A stretch of 64,000 nt of DNA from a virus, in IMG/VR virus record IMGVR_UViG_3300049324_000002, positions 82,491-146,490 of that record. The stretch is one strand, 5' to 3'. Within the stretch, counting starts at the first letter, position 1; every line of letters starts with the position of its first letter. Both the position numbers and the translations under genes were made by a program. Positions 1-7,921 of the stretch are shown here, in pieces. The notes under the pieces are model-generated. The model worked only from the letters and a program-made list of their open reading frames with translations, was not told the origin of the DNA and searched no databases.

Positions 1-2600
1 GTTCGGATCGATTCGCCTCGGCTCGCGTAGTCAACTGAGAAGGAAAGATCTGAATGGAAGAGTCGGACTGGAAACGTCGAGGGCTGACCTGAAACGAGTA
101 GTCGGACTAGGAATGCCAAGAAACGATTAGCATCGAGTAGTCGGAATAGAATAGCTAAGGCAAGACAAGATCAGTCGGAACAGACAGGACTCGCAAAGGA
201 ACAGAAGTGCCATGAGTAGTCGGTCCGACGTGAATCGACAATGTTAGGAATAGTCGTACGGGGCCGATACGCCTCGACTTGAACTGTCGAAACGAAATGA
301 CTTGGCGGGCATGGAGAAGTCGGTCTAGAAACGACAAGATCTGCAACGGCTAGTCAGATCGGAGGGAATTGACTGGTATGGAAGCGGGAAGTCGGATGGG
401 GAATGACTGGATTGGAAAGCGGGTAGTCACGCGAGACGAATCGACACGCATAGTCGAACAGACATGATAGGAAACGCGTCGAGTAGTCGTCAAGGACTGA
501 CCCGACACGAGTAGTCAAAAGGCACGCATCGTCTGGAAACGAGTAGTCAAACGGGGTGAATCGCCACGCACAGTCAACCGACTCGATCTGACCCGTAAGG
601 AAACGAGTAGTCGGAAAGAAAGGAAGCGAAGACGGAACGCGTCGAGTAGTCGGAACGGATGAGTAATGAAATCGCATCGCCACGAGTAGTCGGCATGGCA
701 GGGGAGAGGCGAGAGTAGTCGAAAGGACGTGAACCGATATGAATAGATTCGTCGTATCGAGCTGAGGGGATGAGAAACGCATCGCGTAGTCAGACGGGAC
801 TGGACATGATTAGTCGGATAAGACGTGAGCGGTAAAGAGTAGTCGGAAGTGTGCCGCTAGGACCTGACACGTCAAGCGAACAGAGTCGATCTGACCCGTC
901 AACAGAAGTGACACGTAAAGAATAGTCGGACCCGGAAGGTAGGGAACGGACCTGACACGTCACCAGAGCAGAAGTGGCACGCAAAGAGTAGTCAACTGAC
1001 ACGGAGTGAGTGGACGTGGATAGCGTAGTCAATCGAGACGACCCGAAACGCAAGGAGAAGTCGGAAAAGATACGGACAGAAAGTGGATTGAGTAGTCATA
1101 CGAGACGACACGGAACGTAAGGAGAAGTCGTGCGATTCGAATCGATAGGAATCGAAGTAGAGTAGTCGAACGGACCCGACGTGGGAGGAAAAGGGCAGTC
1201 ACCTGACCCGGCGCGGACCGAGCGGGAAAGAGTAGTCGAGGTGGAGAGCCCAGAATCGATCTGTCGAAGCGGACCGAACGGTCGTGAATTGAGTAGTCGT
1301 ACTGAGTTGGAATCGAGTGGGAATGAGTAGTCAACTGAGCGGAATTGTACAGAGTAGTCAAACGAATCGAAGCGGTATCGCGCGGGAATGAGTAGTCGCA
1401 CAGTATTGAGCGGGCTCGCGTTGAGTAGTCAACTGACACGAAGGGACGTGGCACGATCCGTCAGGTCACATCGCATCGAATAGACGTGAGTAGTCGAAAC
1501 GAAGGGAAACGACTCGGGTCGGCTCGAACAGAGATGTCGAAACGAATCGGCGGGATATGGAAAGTCGTAACGGGTCGGCGGGATGTGAGATGTCGAAAAG
1601 ATAAGACACGACCGGAAAAGAAGAAAGAGACGCGACTGGTCGAACGAAAAGAATCGGAATGGATCGCGTAGACTCGTCACCAGAACAGAGCGGGTCGGTA
1701 GTGATCTGTCGGGCGACAAGACACGGCGCGATGTGAAAAGTCGAAAGAAACGACCTGAACCGTAGAGCATCGACAGGTCGCTGGGAACGAATTGTCCGGG
1801 CCAGAGAAGTCACACGAGTGGGAACGAATAGGTCTGTCACTCGAAATGAGTTGACGCGGTAATGGGTAGTCAAGTGAAAAGACGTGGCAGGAATGGACGT
1901 GAGTAGTCACACGATCCGATATGATCGGAAGGGACTTGTCGGTATAGTAAGAATGGATCGGTGACGATCAGTCGAATAGACCGGGAACGACACAACGCGA
2001 CATGAGTAGTCAATCGAATCGATAAGCGTGGCATGGACTTGTCGGACTAGCAAGGACCAGAAAAGATCTGTCGAACGGACCTGACTCGACCAGCATGGAC
2101 ATGAGTAGTCAACTGACACGGATCGAGTGGCATGGACTTGTCGAAACGAAGGGATACGCCTCGACTTGACCTGTCAAAAGACCGGAAAGGACCAGACTCG
2201 ACGCGATAGGTCACATCGAAACAAATAGACGCGAATCGTCAAACGATAAGACAAGATGCGAAACGACTGGACCTGTCGAAATGATCGGACGGGCAGTGAT
2301 TTGTCAAATGAAGCGATTGGACGGGAAATGACACGTCACATGAATCGACCGGGAGCGACCCGATAGGTCGTACGAAGTGAAAGGGCAGGAAAGGACATGT
2401 CAGCATGAACAGAAATGTAGCGATCTGAACGGTCGTGCAGAAGTGGGGTGATGGGAAAGGACATGTCAGTGCGAATGGACCGGGCATGACTTGCCACGTC
2501 AAGCGACCAGACCAGACTAGACTCGAAGCGATAGGTCGAACAGGAACGACGCGACTCGATAGGATATGTCACAACGACCGGAATCGACGCGTCACGACGC
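1..2600. repeat. Pentamer-word array (GANNN)n/GTC, gene-free
   Basis: A stretch of about 2.6 kb without a convincing gene, running from the window edge. On the + strand it is built of 5-nt words starting GA (sometimes GG), interrupted by GTC followed by 4-5 nt. From about 2226 the pattern is almost perfect: GTC blocks of 7-8 nt, then two to six GANNN words, with GTC-to-GTC distances mostly 27-38 nt and often 32. In the left 1.5 kb the last word before GTC is usually GAGTA, giving GAGTAGTC about every 30-60 nt. The words are not copies of one another; only phase and first bases are kept. Long open frames on the - strand follow from the TCNNN phrasing, lack ribosome sites and give Ser/Arg/Thr-rich nonsense. 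Confidence 0.85.
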
Positions 2601-2614
2601 GATATGTCACACGA

Positions 2615-2633
2615 TACCCAGACCACTGGGGTA
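2615..2633 (-). terminator. Hairpin between tRNA-Lys and pentamer array
   Basis: The sequence TACCCAG, a 4-nt loop ACCA and CTGGGGTA form a 7-bp stem with one bulged G. It lies downstream of the tRNA and separates the leftmost minus-strand operon from the array. Confidence 0.5.
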
Positions 2634-2708
2634 CCACCATCATACCCCACCCGGCCACCGCCACTCAAACAAAAGCAAAAGAACACAAACAATAAAACGG
2701 TGCAGCCG

Positions 2709-2780
2709 TGCCCCCAGGGAATTCTGCCATCCCGACCCACGCTTTAAAAGAGCGTTGCTCTGCTTCTGAGCTATAGGGGC
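2709..2780 (-). tRNA. tRNA-Lys (UUU) with aberrant D and T loops
   Basis: A 72-nt cloverleaf can be folded. The acceptor GCCCCTA pairs with TGGGGGC, the D stem GCTC pairs with GAGC, and the anticodon stem ACGCT pairs with AGCGT around the loop CTTTTAA, anticodon UUU. The variable loop is 5 nt and the discriminator is A; no CCA is encoded. The elbow is abnormal: the D loop AGAAGCA lacks the GG pair, and the T loop GGCAGAA lacks TTCRA, with a T-T mismatch closing the T stem. It begins 10 nt after the stop of the 2791 gene, so it is probably processed from that operon's transcript. It could be a decoy or nuclease-resistant tRNA rather than a normal elongator. Confidence 0.7.
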
Positions 2781-2790
2781 CAATATTTAA

Positions 2791-3126
2791 CTAGGAAACC
2801 TCAGAATTAGTTGACTGCCAATGAGCCAACAAATCCTCATCGACGTCACCCAACGAATCCACCCGCTCAGTAAAACCATACGACGCCCACCACTGACCCG
2901 GGAGCACGTCACCCTCCACCAACCGCTGATCCAACGACTCAAACGCCCACGCCGCCGACCCATACAACAGAAGCTTCTGCTCAGGATCAGAAACCTCAGC
3001 AGCCTGCTTCAACGTACCCCTAATATAACCCAACCCCTGCGACGCCGATCCACCAAACCTAGAATCCCTACTAGCTCGCAAACCATGCGAGTCCTTAGCA
3101 ACAGAAGGCTTATCAACACCAGACAC
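2791..3126 (-). CDS. Hypothetical protein, 111 aa
   Basis: Last protein gene of the leftmost operon. A GTG start at 3126 is chosen because TTAGGAG lies 7 nt upstream, where the TAG is the stop codon of the preceding small membrane gene. The start also drops an implausible Trp/Cys-rich extension. The product is soluble, with a basic glycine/serine-rich N-terminus and a mostly helical second half containing LLLYGSAAWAFESLDQR. I do not recognise a family. The tRNA-Lys follows directly. Confidence 0.8.
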   Translation of the reverse strand: MSGVDKPSVAKDSHGLRASRDSRFGGSASQGLGYIRGTLKQAAEVSDPEQKLLLYGSAAWAFESLDQRLVEGDVLPGQWWASYGFTERVDSLGDVDEDLLAHWQSTNSEVS

Positions 3127-3136
3127 GACAACACTC

Positions 3137-3259
3137 CTAACTAGACAACCCGATAACAAACAACACCACCAGTATACCAAACGCCACCACACAACCCAGT
3201 ACAAAACCCGCTAACACAGTCAACACCATGCCAGCCAACATAGCGATCACAGCGCCCAT
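3137..3259 (-). CDS. Small two-segment membrane protein, 40 aa
   Basis: ATG at 3259 follows the SD CGGTAGGA by 6 nt. The TAG in that SD is the stop of the upstream 33-aa membrane gene. The product is almost entirely hydrophobic (MGAVIAMLAGMVLTVLAG, then a second apolar run ending LFVIGLSS). Its own stop TAG is part of the next gene's SD TTAGGAG, so the three genes look translationally coupled. Function unknown. Confidence 0.7.
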   Translation of the reverse strand: MGAVIAMLAGMVLTVLAGFVLGCVVAFGILVVLFVIGLSS

Positions 3260-3267
3260 CACACATC

Positions 3268-3369
3268 CTACCGACGATTCTCCAACAACCAACACACGCC
3301 AAAAACAATCAAAGCCAACAAAAACATACCAAGCAGTATGTAAAGAAGAACACCCAACGACTCTAACAC
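3268..3369 (-). CDS. Single-pass membrane micro-protein, 33 aa
   Basis: GTG at 3369 overlaps the TAG stop of the upstream gene (TAGTG). One hydrophobic segment (about residues 7-29) is followed by the polar tail ENRR. It ends CGT CGG TAG inside the CGGTAGGA ribosome site of the next gene, the same arrangement as the genes ending at 10237 and 17083. Function unknown. Confidence 0.6.
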   Translation of the reverse strand: MLESLGVLLYILLGMFLLALIVFGVCWLLENRR

Positions 3370-3602
3370 TAAATAGCCTCAATACTATCAGCCCACTGCC
3401 GCGCCCACTGACCAATCCTAGAAAAAAACTCCTCTTTCTCACCATCAGAGAGACCGCGAAACAAATTAGAATAAGTAGAACTAGCTTCAACCCGAACACG
3501 CCACTCAGCATCCAACAACTTATTAAGCATACGTATTTTCTCAGAAGAAGAAAACAAAATTATATACTGATTAAACGTATCATCAACTTTAGAATCAGAC
3601 AT
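3369..3602 (-). CDS. Small helical paralogue with LS[DE] motif, 77 aa
   Basis: ATG at 3602 overlaps the end of the 3595 gene by 8 nt. The protein is predicted helical, with a C-terminal motif FRGLSDGEKEEFFSRIGQW that recurs in its neighbours at 3595, 3806 and 4283 (consensus LS[DE]xxxxE[FLV]xxR[ILV]). This points to tandem duplication. No known domain recognised. Confidence 0.8.
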   Translation of the reverse strand: MSDSKVDDTFNQYIILFSSSEKIRMLNKLLDAEWRVRVEASSTYSNLFRGLSDGEKEEFFSRIGQWARQWADSIEAI

Positions 3603-3813
3603 CAGAACCACCCGGGCCAAACTCGATATCTAACCTATCATTCAACTCGCGCATCTGACTCTCCGACAACCCACTAACCATAGCAGCAAACTCACCATCA
3701 AGCTTGCATGCAATATCAGTCACATGATCTAACTTAACTCTAGCCTCGCTAACATCAGCTTTCGCTGACTGTAAATCACGAAACACCACAATGATTTCAA
3801 TAATCTCATCCAT
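3595..3813 (-). CDS. Small helical paralogue with LS[DE] motif, 72 aa
   Basis: ATG at 3813 overlaps the end of the 3806 gene by 8 nt. The N-terminal half is a heptad-like helix (LQSAKADVSEARVKLDHV), followed by VSGLSESQMRELNDRLDIEF, the family motif. It is probably an oligomeric coiled-coil protein of unknown role. Confidence 0.8.
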   Translation of the reverse strand: MDEIIEIIVVFRDLQSAKADVSEARVKLDHVTDIACKLDGEFAAMVSGLSESQMRELNDRLDIEFGPGGSDV

Positions 3814-4039
3814 TAGAACCACCCGGCAAAGCATTAACACGCTCAGTCAACTCACCACGCTGAGCCTCAGACAACCTACGCAACGCAACACCATACCGAT
3901 CAATAGACCTCTCCTGCACACCCAACGCCTCATCCAACAACTTCCTAGCCCGACCCACCCGAGCCTTATCCTCCTGCAACGTCACATAAAGGCGAAAAGC
4001 TGTGTACACATCGTCGAAATCGTCAGTGCGAAGTATCAT
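3806..4039 (-). CDS. Small helical paralogue with LS[DE] motif, 77 aa
   Basis: Its ATG overlaps the TGA stop of the upstream 4036 gene (ATGA). An acidic start (MILRTDDFDD) leads to a long helix, then LRRLSEAQRGELTERVNAL, the family motif. Same operon and probably the same fold as the 3595 and 4283 products. Confidence 0.8.
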   Translation of the reverse strand: MILRTDDFDDVYTAFRLYVTLQEDKARVGRARKLLDEALGVQERSIDRYGVALRRLSEAQRGELTERVNALPGGSNG

Positions 4040-4296
4040 GACCCCTTCAACTCTCCACCACTAAACGCATACGTCCAACCAGCATCCACAACATGACGAA
4101 CCAACGCGTCACTCGCGTCCTCACCGAAACTAGCCGCTATATAAAGAATCTCCTCACACAACAACGCACGCTGCAACCGCACACCCAACTTCTCAAAACC
4201 AGGACGCGACCACTCACGACGACAAGAAGACAACGCAATCTCAAACAACCCAGCCGTATCAACATTAAAATCAGTATTACTATTAGTGCCAGGCAT
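4036..4296 (-). CDS. Hypothetical protein, 86 aa
   Basis: ATG at 4296 overlaps the 4283 gene by 14 nt. A longer frame upstream would add a Trp-rich extension made of antisense composition. The product is mixed alpha/beta with two Cys (SSCRREW, LLCEEIL) and lacks the LS[DE] motif although it sits inside that gene cluster. Unknown function. Confidence 0.75.
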   Translation of the reverse strand: MPGTNSNTDFNVDTAGLFEIALSSCRREWSRPGFEKLGVRLQRALLCEEILYIAASFGEDASDALVRHVVDAGWTYAFSGGELKGS

Positions 4297-4537
4297 CAGG
4301 ACCACCACCCTCCGACACCACTGACCCGGCCACACCCAACGACGCCAAACGGTCATTCACCTCTTGAACCTCACCATCAGACAACCCACTCAGCAAACTA
4401 CAAAACCGAGCGTCCGCGTTATTCTTCGCGATCTGCGCCTTCAACAACTCCTGCTGAGCCAACTCAACACCCACACGAGTCTCCTGCAGCACGCGATACG
4501 CATCAAGGGTTTCAGTAACAACATCAACACTGTCCAT
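4283..4537 (-). CDS. Small helical paralogue with LS[DE] motif, 84 aa
   Basis: First gene of this sub-operon, with ATG at 4537. It holds a long central helix (VELAQQELLKAQIAKNNA), then LLSGLSDGEVQEVNDRLASL, the shared motif, and a Gly-rich tail. A TTGACA at 4571-4576 lies upstream but has no good -10 at 16-18 nt, so its promoter is unassigned. Confidence 0.8.
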   Translation of the reverse strand: MDSVDVVTETLDAYRVLQETRVGVELAQQELLKAQIAKNNADARFCSLLSGLSDGEVQEVNDRLASLGVAGSVVSEGGGPDAWH

Positions 4538-4635
4538 AACGAATCAACTCACCCTGTCACGATTATTTGTTGTCAACACCCGAATGCTATATCCCCTGGG
4601 GAGGGGACCCTCCTACCGAGGAAAACAGACCAAGA

Positions 4636-4923
4636 TCAACGTGGGCTAGTGCGAGCCTCACGAGCAAGACGAGTGGCCTCAACAAGAGCACCCTGCCAAT
4701 CATCCAACTGATCCCGTAAATCCTTCAACGACCCCTTGATATCAAACAGAGAATCAAGAATAGGATGATCTACAGGAACAAGACCCGTATCCTTAATCTT
4801 AAACTCCTCAACAACCAAATCACAACTCATATGATAAAGAGTCCTAGCCACAACATCCAATACTCCACTCAAAGCATCACGCTGATCTTCAGTCAACGTA
4901 GTAACACCAGGAATACTAGCCAT
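4636..4923 (-). CDS. Hypothetical protein, 95 aa
   Basis: ATG at 4923 follows GTGAGGA by 5 nt, preferred over an ATG 12 nt upstream. The protein is helical with an acidic middle and the segment DIKGSLKDLRDQLDDWQG; a single Cys follows YHM. No recognised family. A GC-rich stretch with CGGTAGGAGG follows its stop but has no start codon at a usable distance. Confidence 0.8.
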   Translation of the reverse strand: MASIPGVTTLTEDQRDALSGVLDVVARTLYHMSCDLVVEEFKIKDTGLVPVDHPILDSLFDIKGSLKDLRDQLDDWQGALVEATRLAREARTSPR

Positions 4924-4924
4924 C

Positions 4925-5200
4925 TTAATCCTCACTCATTTCAGAATGCAGCACCTCACGGGAAACCGATAACAACCAACGACACACCAAAGCCGTAATA
5001 TTAGCAAGAGAAGTGCTAGCCTGAGTAGCAAACGCATCAAACTCAGCTAACACCACACCATCCGTCACAGACAGATCACACTGATCAATCATGTGAACAG
5101 CAACACTCAAATTCTGTTGACACTCACGAACAGCCGACAACGCAGCCATCAGCTCATCCTGCGTCTGCAAAGAATTCATGCGAATGAGATCTGACCTCAT
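4925..5200 (-). CDS. Hypothetical protein, 91 aa
   Basis: ATG at 5200 follows AAGGGG by 5 nt. The protein is mainly helical (LQTQDELMAALSAVRECQQ) and ends in an acidic tail SEMSED. Two nucleotides separate its stop from the next gene's ATG. Unknown function. Confidence 0.8.
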   Translation of the reverse strand: MRSDLIRMNSLQTQDELMAALSAVRECQQNLSVAVHMIDQCDLSVTDGVVLAEFDAFATQASTSLANITALVCRWLLSVSREVLHSEMSED

Positions 5201-5209
5201 CAAAACCCC

Positions 5210-5422
5210 TTAAAGATCTAGTCGAAGCTGACCGTGATCCATCCAATACTGTGCTTCAGTGATCCACCGCTCCCGACCCCTCACAGGACCCTCAAGCCAG
5301 CGAACCTTCAGACTCCAACTAGTACCCTCCGTGCGCTGCAGCACAACAGCCCTCGTCGTTTTATCCTTCTCAACCCACAACACATTCTCACCACGCTTAG
5401 GCTTCCCAGAAGGCGTAGGCAT
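5210..5422 (-). CDS. Basic SH3/KOW-like small protein, 70 aa
   Basis: ATG at 5422 overlaps the TGA of the 5422-5559 gene (TGATG). The Trp/Arg-rich beta-type pattern (VLWVEKDKTTRAVV, WSLKVRWLEGPVRG) suggests a small nucleic-acid-binding barrel, by appearance only. Confidence 0.75.
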   Translation of the reverse strand: MPTPSGKPKRGENVLWVEKDKTTRAVVLQRTEGTSWSLKVRWLEGPVRGRERWITEAQYWMDHGQLRLDL

Positions 5423-5559
5423 CACTCATCACTCGCATCCCGGACAGCCCTACGACGATCAGTACTACGCACCCGAGCCCTACCATGAGAACCCGCAGCA
5501 CCGGACCAACGCAGGCGCTGTACGCGCGCCACGCGGGCCGGAACCGGCTGCCTGGCCAT
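5422..5559 (-). CDS. Arg-rich basic peptide, 45 aa
   Basis: This short gene fills the gap between its neighbours exactly. Its ATG overlaps the upstream stop (TGATG) and its TGA overlaps the next ATG (TGATG). The product is very basic (14 Arg), begins MARQPVPARVARVQRLRW and is richer in GC than its surroundings. It probably binds nucleic acid or ribosomes. An apparent Pro/Tyr-rich plus-strand frame here is its shadow. Confidence 0.65.
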   Translation of the reverse strand: MARQPVPARVARVQRLRWSGAAGSHGRARVRSTDRRRAVRDASDE

Positions 5560-6524
5560 CAGCCCACCACCTCCCCATCCCGCGCGTCGTGCCCAATCAA
5601 GAACCGCTCATCTTTGGCAGAAGACTCCAAGTCAGCAACGAACCGAACCTCAGAGCCCGTAGGCGCCGACCGCAGCTCCACAGGAGGCAACGTCCACACC
5701 CGGAAACCATTACCCTGCACCAACATCTTGCCAGCCTTCAAACTCATAATCTTACCAGTCACCAGAGTAACACCAGACGGGATAGGCAAATACGGTGCAG
5801 GAATAGGACCACTCACCACACGCATCACCGCAGAAACCTGACGCTCCGTCAACGTCCCACGCGTCACCAAATCCTCAGCAAGCGAGCAATAAAAGCACTT
5901 CTCAGCACCAACACAACCCGCAGTAACATGCTCCTGAACCGTCCGGTACAAAAACCCAGACACCCGCCTATTCTGCGGAGACGCAGCCAACCACTCACGC
6001 CTCGTCTGGTCGATCTTCGTCCAACGCTCCGCAGCCTCAGCCGGAACAGCCTCCTCAGCCGCCCGCGCCTTCTTCCGCATCCCAGCCACGAACTCGCGCA
6101 ACGCGCCCGCTCGAGCGGCAACCTCAGACATCTTCGCCGCACCCATCGAAGCAGCACAATCCACACCAGTCGTAATGACACCCGACTCGCCGTCAATATC
6201 AGGACGCCACGACCACACCACCGCATAACGAATATGTGCACCACAGATGGAACACTGAGACAACGCACGACGATCACCCACCGCACGACGCGCGTACCGA
6301 GCAGCCTTCACCTTCTGCTTCTCAGCGAACGACAACCACGCACCCGGGACACGAGCACGCGTCACCAACGCAGCAACATCATCCTTAGCGTTGCCAGCAT
6401 AAAGATCAAGAACATCCACGAACACATAGTGCTCAGGGACAAGAACACCAACACGATGCTCGTCAACACGCTGCGTGGCCATCACGCCTCCCTGCCTTGG
6501 GGAAACCTTCTCGGTGTTCGTCAT
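5559..6524 (-). CDS. Zinc-binding protein of MTN leaderless class, 321 aa
   Basis: ATG at 6524 lies exactly 6 nt after a -10 (TAACCT), so the mRNA is probably leaderless; the protein begins MTNTEKVSPR. A knuckle CSICGAH at about residue 91, followed by GVITTGVDCAAS, suggests a zinc site. The middle is an Ala/Arg-rich helix, then CVGAEKCFYC and a beta-rich C-terminal third. I do not recognise the family; nucleic-acid binding is a guess from the zinc and basic content. It is the first gene of an operon running left. Confidence 0.85.
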   Translation of the reverse strand: MTNTEKVSPRQGGVMATQRVDEHRVGVLVPEHYVFVDVLDLYAGNAKDDVAALVTRARVPGAWLSFAEKQKVKAARYARRAVGDRRALSQCSICGAHIRYAVVWSWRPDIDGESGVITTGVDCAASMGAAKMSEVAARAGALREFVAGMRKKARAAEEAVPAEAAERWTKIDQTRREWLAASPQNRRVSGFLYRTVQEHVTAGCVGAEKCFYCSLAEDLVTRGTLTERQVSAVMRVVSGPIPAPYLPIPSGVTLVTGKIMSLKAGKMLVQGNGFRVWTLPPVELRSAPTGSEVRFVADLESSAKDERFLIGHDARDGEVVG

Positions 6525-6530
6525 ACCCGT

Positions 6531-6559
6531 AGGTTAGCATGCAGGCAGCACGAGGTCAA
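6531..6559 (-). promoter_or_regulatory. Promoter of leaderless gene 5559-6524
   Basis: TTGACC, 17 nt, TAACCT, then 6 nt to the ATG. Same geometry as the other MTN promoters but with a consensus-like -35. Confidence 0.75.
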
Positions 6560-6591
6560 CTAGAATCTAGAGATCTACAGGATTTGCGAGA

Positions 6592-7134
6592 TCAGACAGC
6601 AGAGCAAGAAGCTCTATAATGACCAATGATCTCGTAAGCAAACCACACGATAGCAAAAGCCTCAACACCACAAAACAACATCAAAATAATCGAAGGATGA
6701 GGAACCATAATACCGTAAACTAAAGCGGCTGCCCAACCAACACCACAAAAAACAAGAATATCTATTGACATCTGAATAAACTTAACTCTACGTCTATTCT
6801 TTACAGAACGATGAAATGACTCCCAACCCAAAACAGTGACATAAGAAGAATTGTATAGCTTAGGAGACAACTCCGTACGGATATAATTACCAATCTCAGT
6901 TATCTTTGTATCGTTAGCTAAATAAGTCCACCCAAACACTAAACACACAGGAGGAAGCAATAGTAAAGCAACAACATGTGGAGATGAACTACCAAACGCA
7001 AAAAACACCACAGCAGCTACAGAAGTAAAAGTAGCATAAATCAAATTATCGCGAACAGTAATACGAGAACGCTGCTCCTCTTTCAAAAGCTTATACTCAG
7101 TTAAATACACTTCAGTCAGATCAGAAGAATCCAT
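6592..7134 (-). CDS. Integral membrane protein, 4 TM, 180 aa
   Basis: ATG at 7134 overlaps the stop of the small Cys gene (TAATG). A charged N-terminal helix (YLTEYKLLKEEQRSRITVRD) precedes a TM pair at about residues 32-72, a soluble loop with WESFHRSVKNRRR, and a second TM pair at about 128-172. This layout is common among uncharacterised actinobacterial membrane proteins; function unknown. Confidence 0.85.
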   Translation of the reverse strand: MDSSDLTEVYLTEYKLLKEEQRSRITVRDNLIYATFTSVAAVVFFAFGSSSPHVVALLLLPPVCLVFGWTYLANDTKITEIGNYIRTELSPKLYNSSYVTVLGWESFHRSVKNRRRVKFIQMSIDILVFCGVGWAAALVYGIMVPHPSIILMLFCGVEAFAIVWFAYEIIGHYRASCSAV

Positions 7135-7238
7135 TACACCCAACCGCTCCCCGTCAGCAAATCCCAACAATAATAACAATACCCATGAATAACTGCATCT
7201 TCACTGCAAGACATACACTTACTAGAAACTCGAGACAA
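7134..7238 (-). CDS. Four-cysteine zinc-ribbon peptide, about 34 aa
   Basis: The frame ends KCMSCSEDAVIHGYCYYCWDLL, a CxxC...CxxC zinc ribbon, and its TAA overlaps the next ATG. A TTG at 7238 is proposed as start because the ATG at 7214 would lose the first Cys; no strong SD is visible. Start uncertain, frame likely real. Confidence 0.5.
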   Translation of the reverse strand: MSRVSSKCMSCSEDAVIHGYCYYCWDLLTGSGWV

Positions 7239-7272
7239 CTTTATGTTAAAGAAATGCCACAATAAAATCTTA

Positions 7273-7500
7273 TCATGAAGCAACTCGAGCCGATGAATGC
7301 AACTTCGCAATAGACATATTAATATCACGGACCAGCTCCTCCATCGCCCACAACTGCGAACTCAAACCACTAAGCTTGTCAGCATACTCAGGACTCATTT
7401 GCATAGCATCATCAATATGAGTAGCACCCTGACGCAACGAACTCACAGCATGACGGGTATTCATCTCGGCAGCATCAAGCTCTTCTAAAAAGTTTCTCAC
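7273..7500 (-). CDS. Helical hypothetical protein, 75 aa
   Basis: GTG at 7500 follows AGGGG by 5 nt. The protein is entirely helical with heptads (LSGLSSQLWAMEELVRDINM). Probably a coiled-coil; no family recognised. Confidence 0.8.
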   Translation of the reverse strand: MRNFLEELDAAEMNTRHAVSSLRQGATHIDDAMQMSPEYADKLSGLSSQLWAMEELVRDINMSIAKLHSSARVAS

Positions 7501-7508
7501 AACAACCC

Positions 7509-7916
7509 CTAAACTCTAGCAGGAAAACCAGCCTCAATTAAAACAGGACACTCAATAGTCAGGTGCCCCTTAGCCCCACGAATAATGTTCATGTCAGAAC
7601 AAGCTCCACACCCGGAGCAATGCTTATTCTGCGCTCGAGCGCACGCAGGACACGGACCGCGCGAGAACTCACCAGCCTGCTTATGATTATGCGCAGCAGC
7701 TTTGCGTAGTTCCCGCACGGCCCGTAAAAGCCCGTCCCTCTTATGAAGCGCAGCTACATCACCCGGAGATGAATACAGAGTACCACCTCGTGAGGCTTGA
7801 GCATTTAGCTCATTAGCCTCAAGCTGCAACGTACTAGCGACATCACTCAGCCACTTATACGCTGCAATAAAACCATCTACCTGAGCCTTCGTCACCGCTG
7901 AAGTAGTAGCCACCAT
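7509..7916 (-). CDS. Cys-rich zinc protein, 135 aa
   Basis: ATG at 7916 has the SD CGGTAGGA, whose TAG is the stop codon of the WhiB gene, so the two are probably coupled. A helical N-terminal half is followed by CPACARAQNKHCSGCGAC, a clear multi-Cys metal site. Its place next to a WhiB-like regulator suggests a shared regulatory context, but no function is evident. Confidence 0.8.
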   Translation of the reverse strand: MVATTSAVTKAQVDGFIAAYKWLSDVASTLQLEANELNAQASRGGTLYSSPGDVAALHKRDGLLRAVRELRKAAAHNHKQAGEFSRGPCPACARAQNKHCSGCGACSDMNIIRGAKGHLTIECPVLIEAGFPARV

Positions 7917-7921
7917 ACATC

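Noticed and set aside
155-2119. Long minus-strand frames in the pentamer array
   Set aside because: They are Ser/Thr/Arg/Tyr low-complexity products of the TCNNN phrasing, overlap one another in several frames and have no ribosome sites.
1-2600. CRISPR array
   Set aside because: GAGTAGTC recurs but there is no constant repeat of 23 nt or more, no uniform spacer length and no cas genes (the Cas4-like nuclease is of the phage type).
4093-4104. Second plus-strand ATGACGAAC
   Set aside because: Falls inside a minus-strand coding sequence with no hairpin; chance.
4571-4576. TTGACA as promoter of the 4283 gene
   Set aside because: No acceptable -10 at 16-19 nt spacing.
4600-4625. CGGTAGGAGG upstream of 4612 as a ribosome site
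   Set aside because: No start codon within 15 nt downstream; it may be a relic.
5259-6563. 434-codon plus-strand frame with a PYDDQYYAPEPYHENP stretch
   Set aside because: It is the shadow of the minus-strand 321-aa and 45-aa genes, which have perfect overlaps and a promoter; the rest is Arg/His-rich antisense composition.
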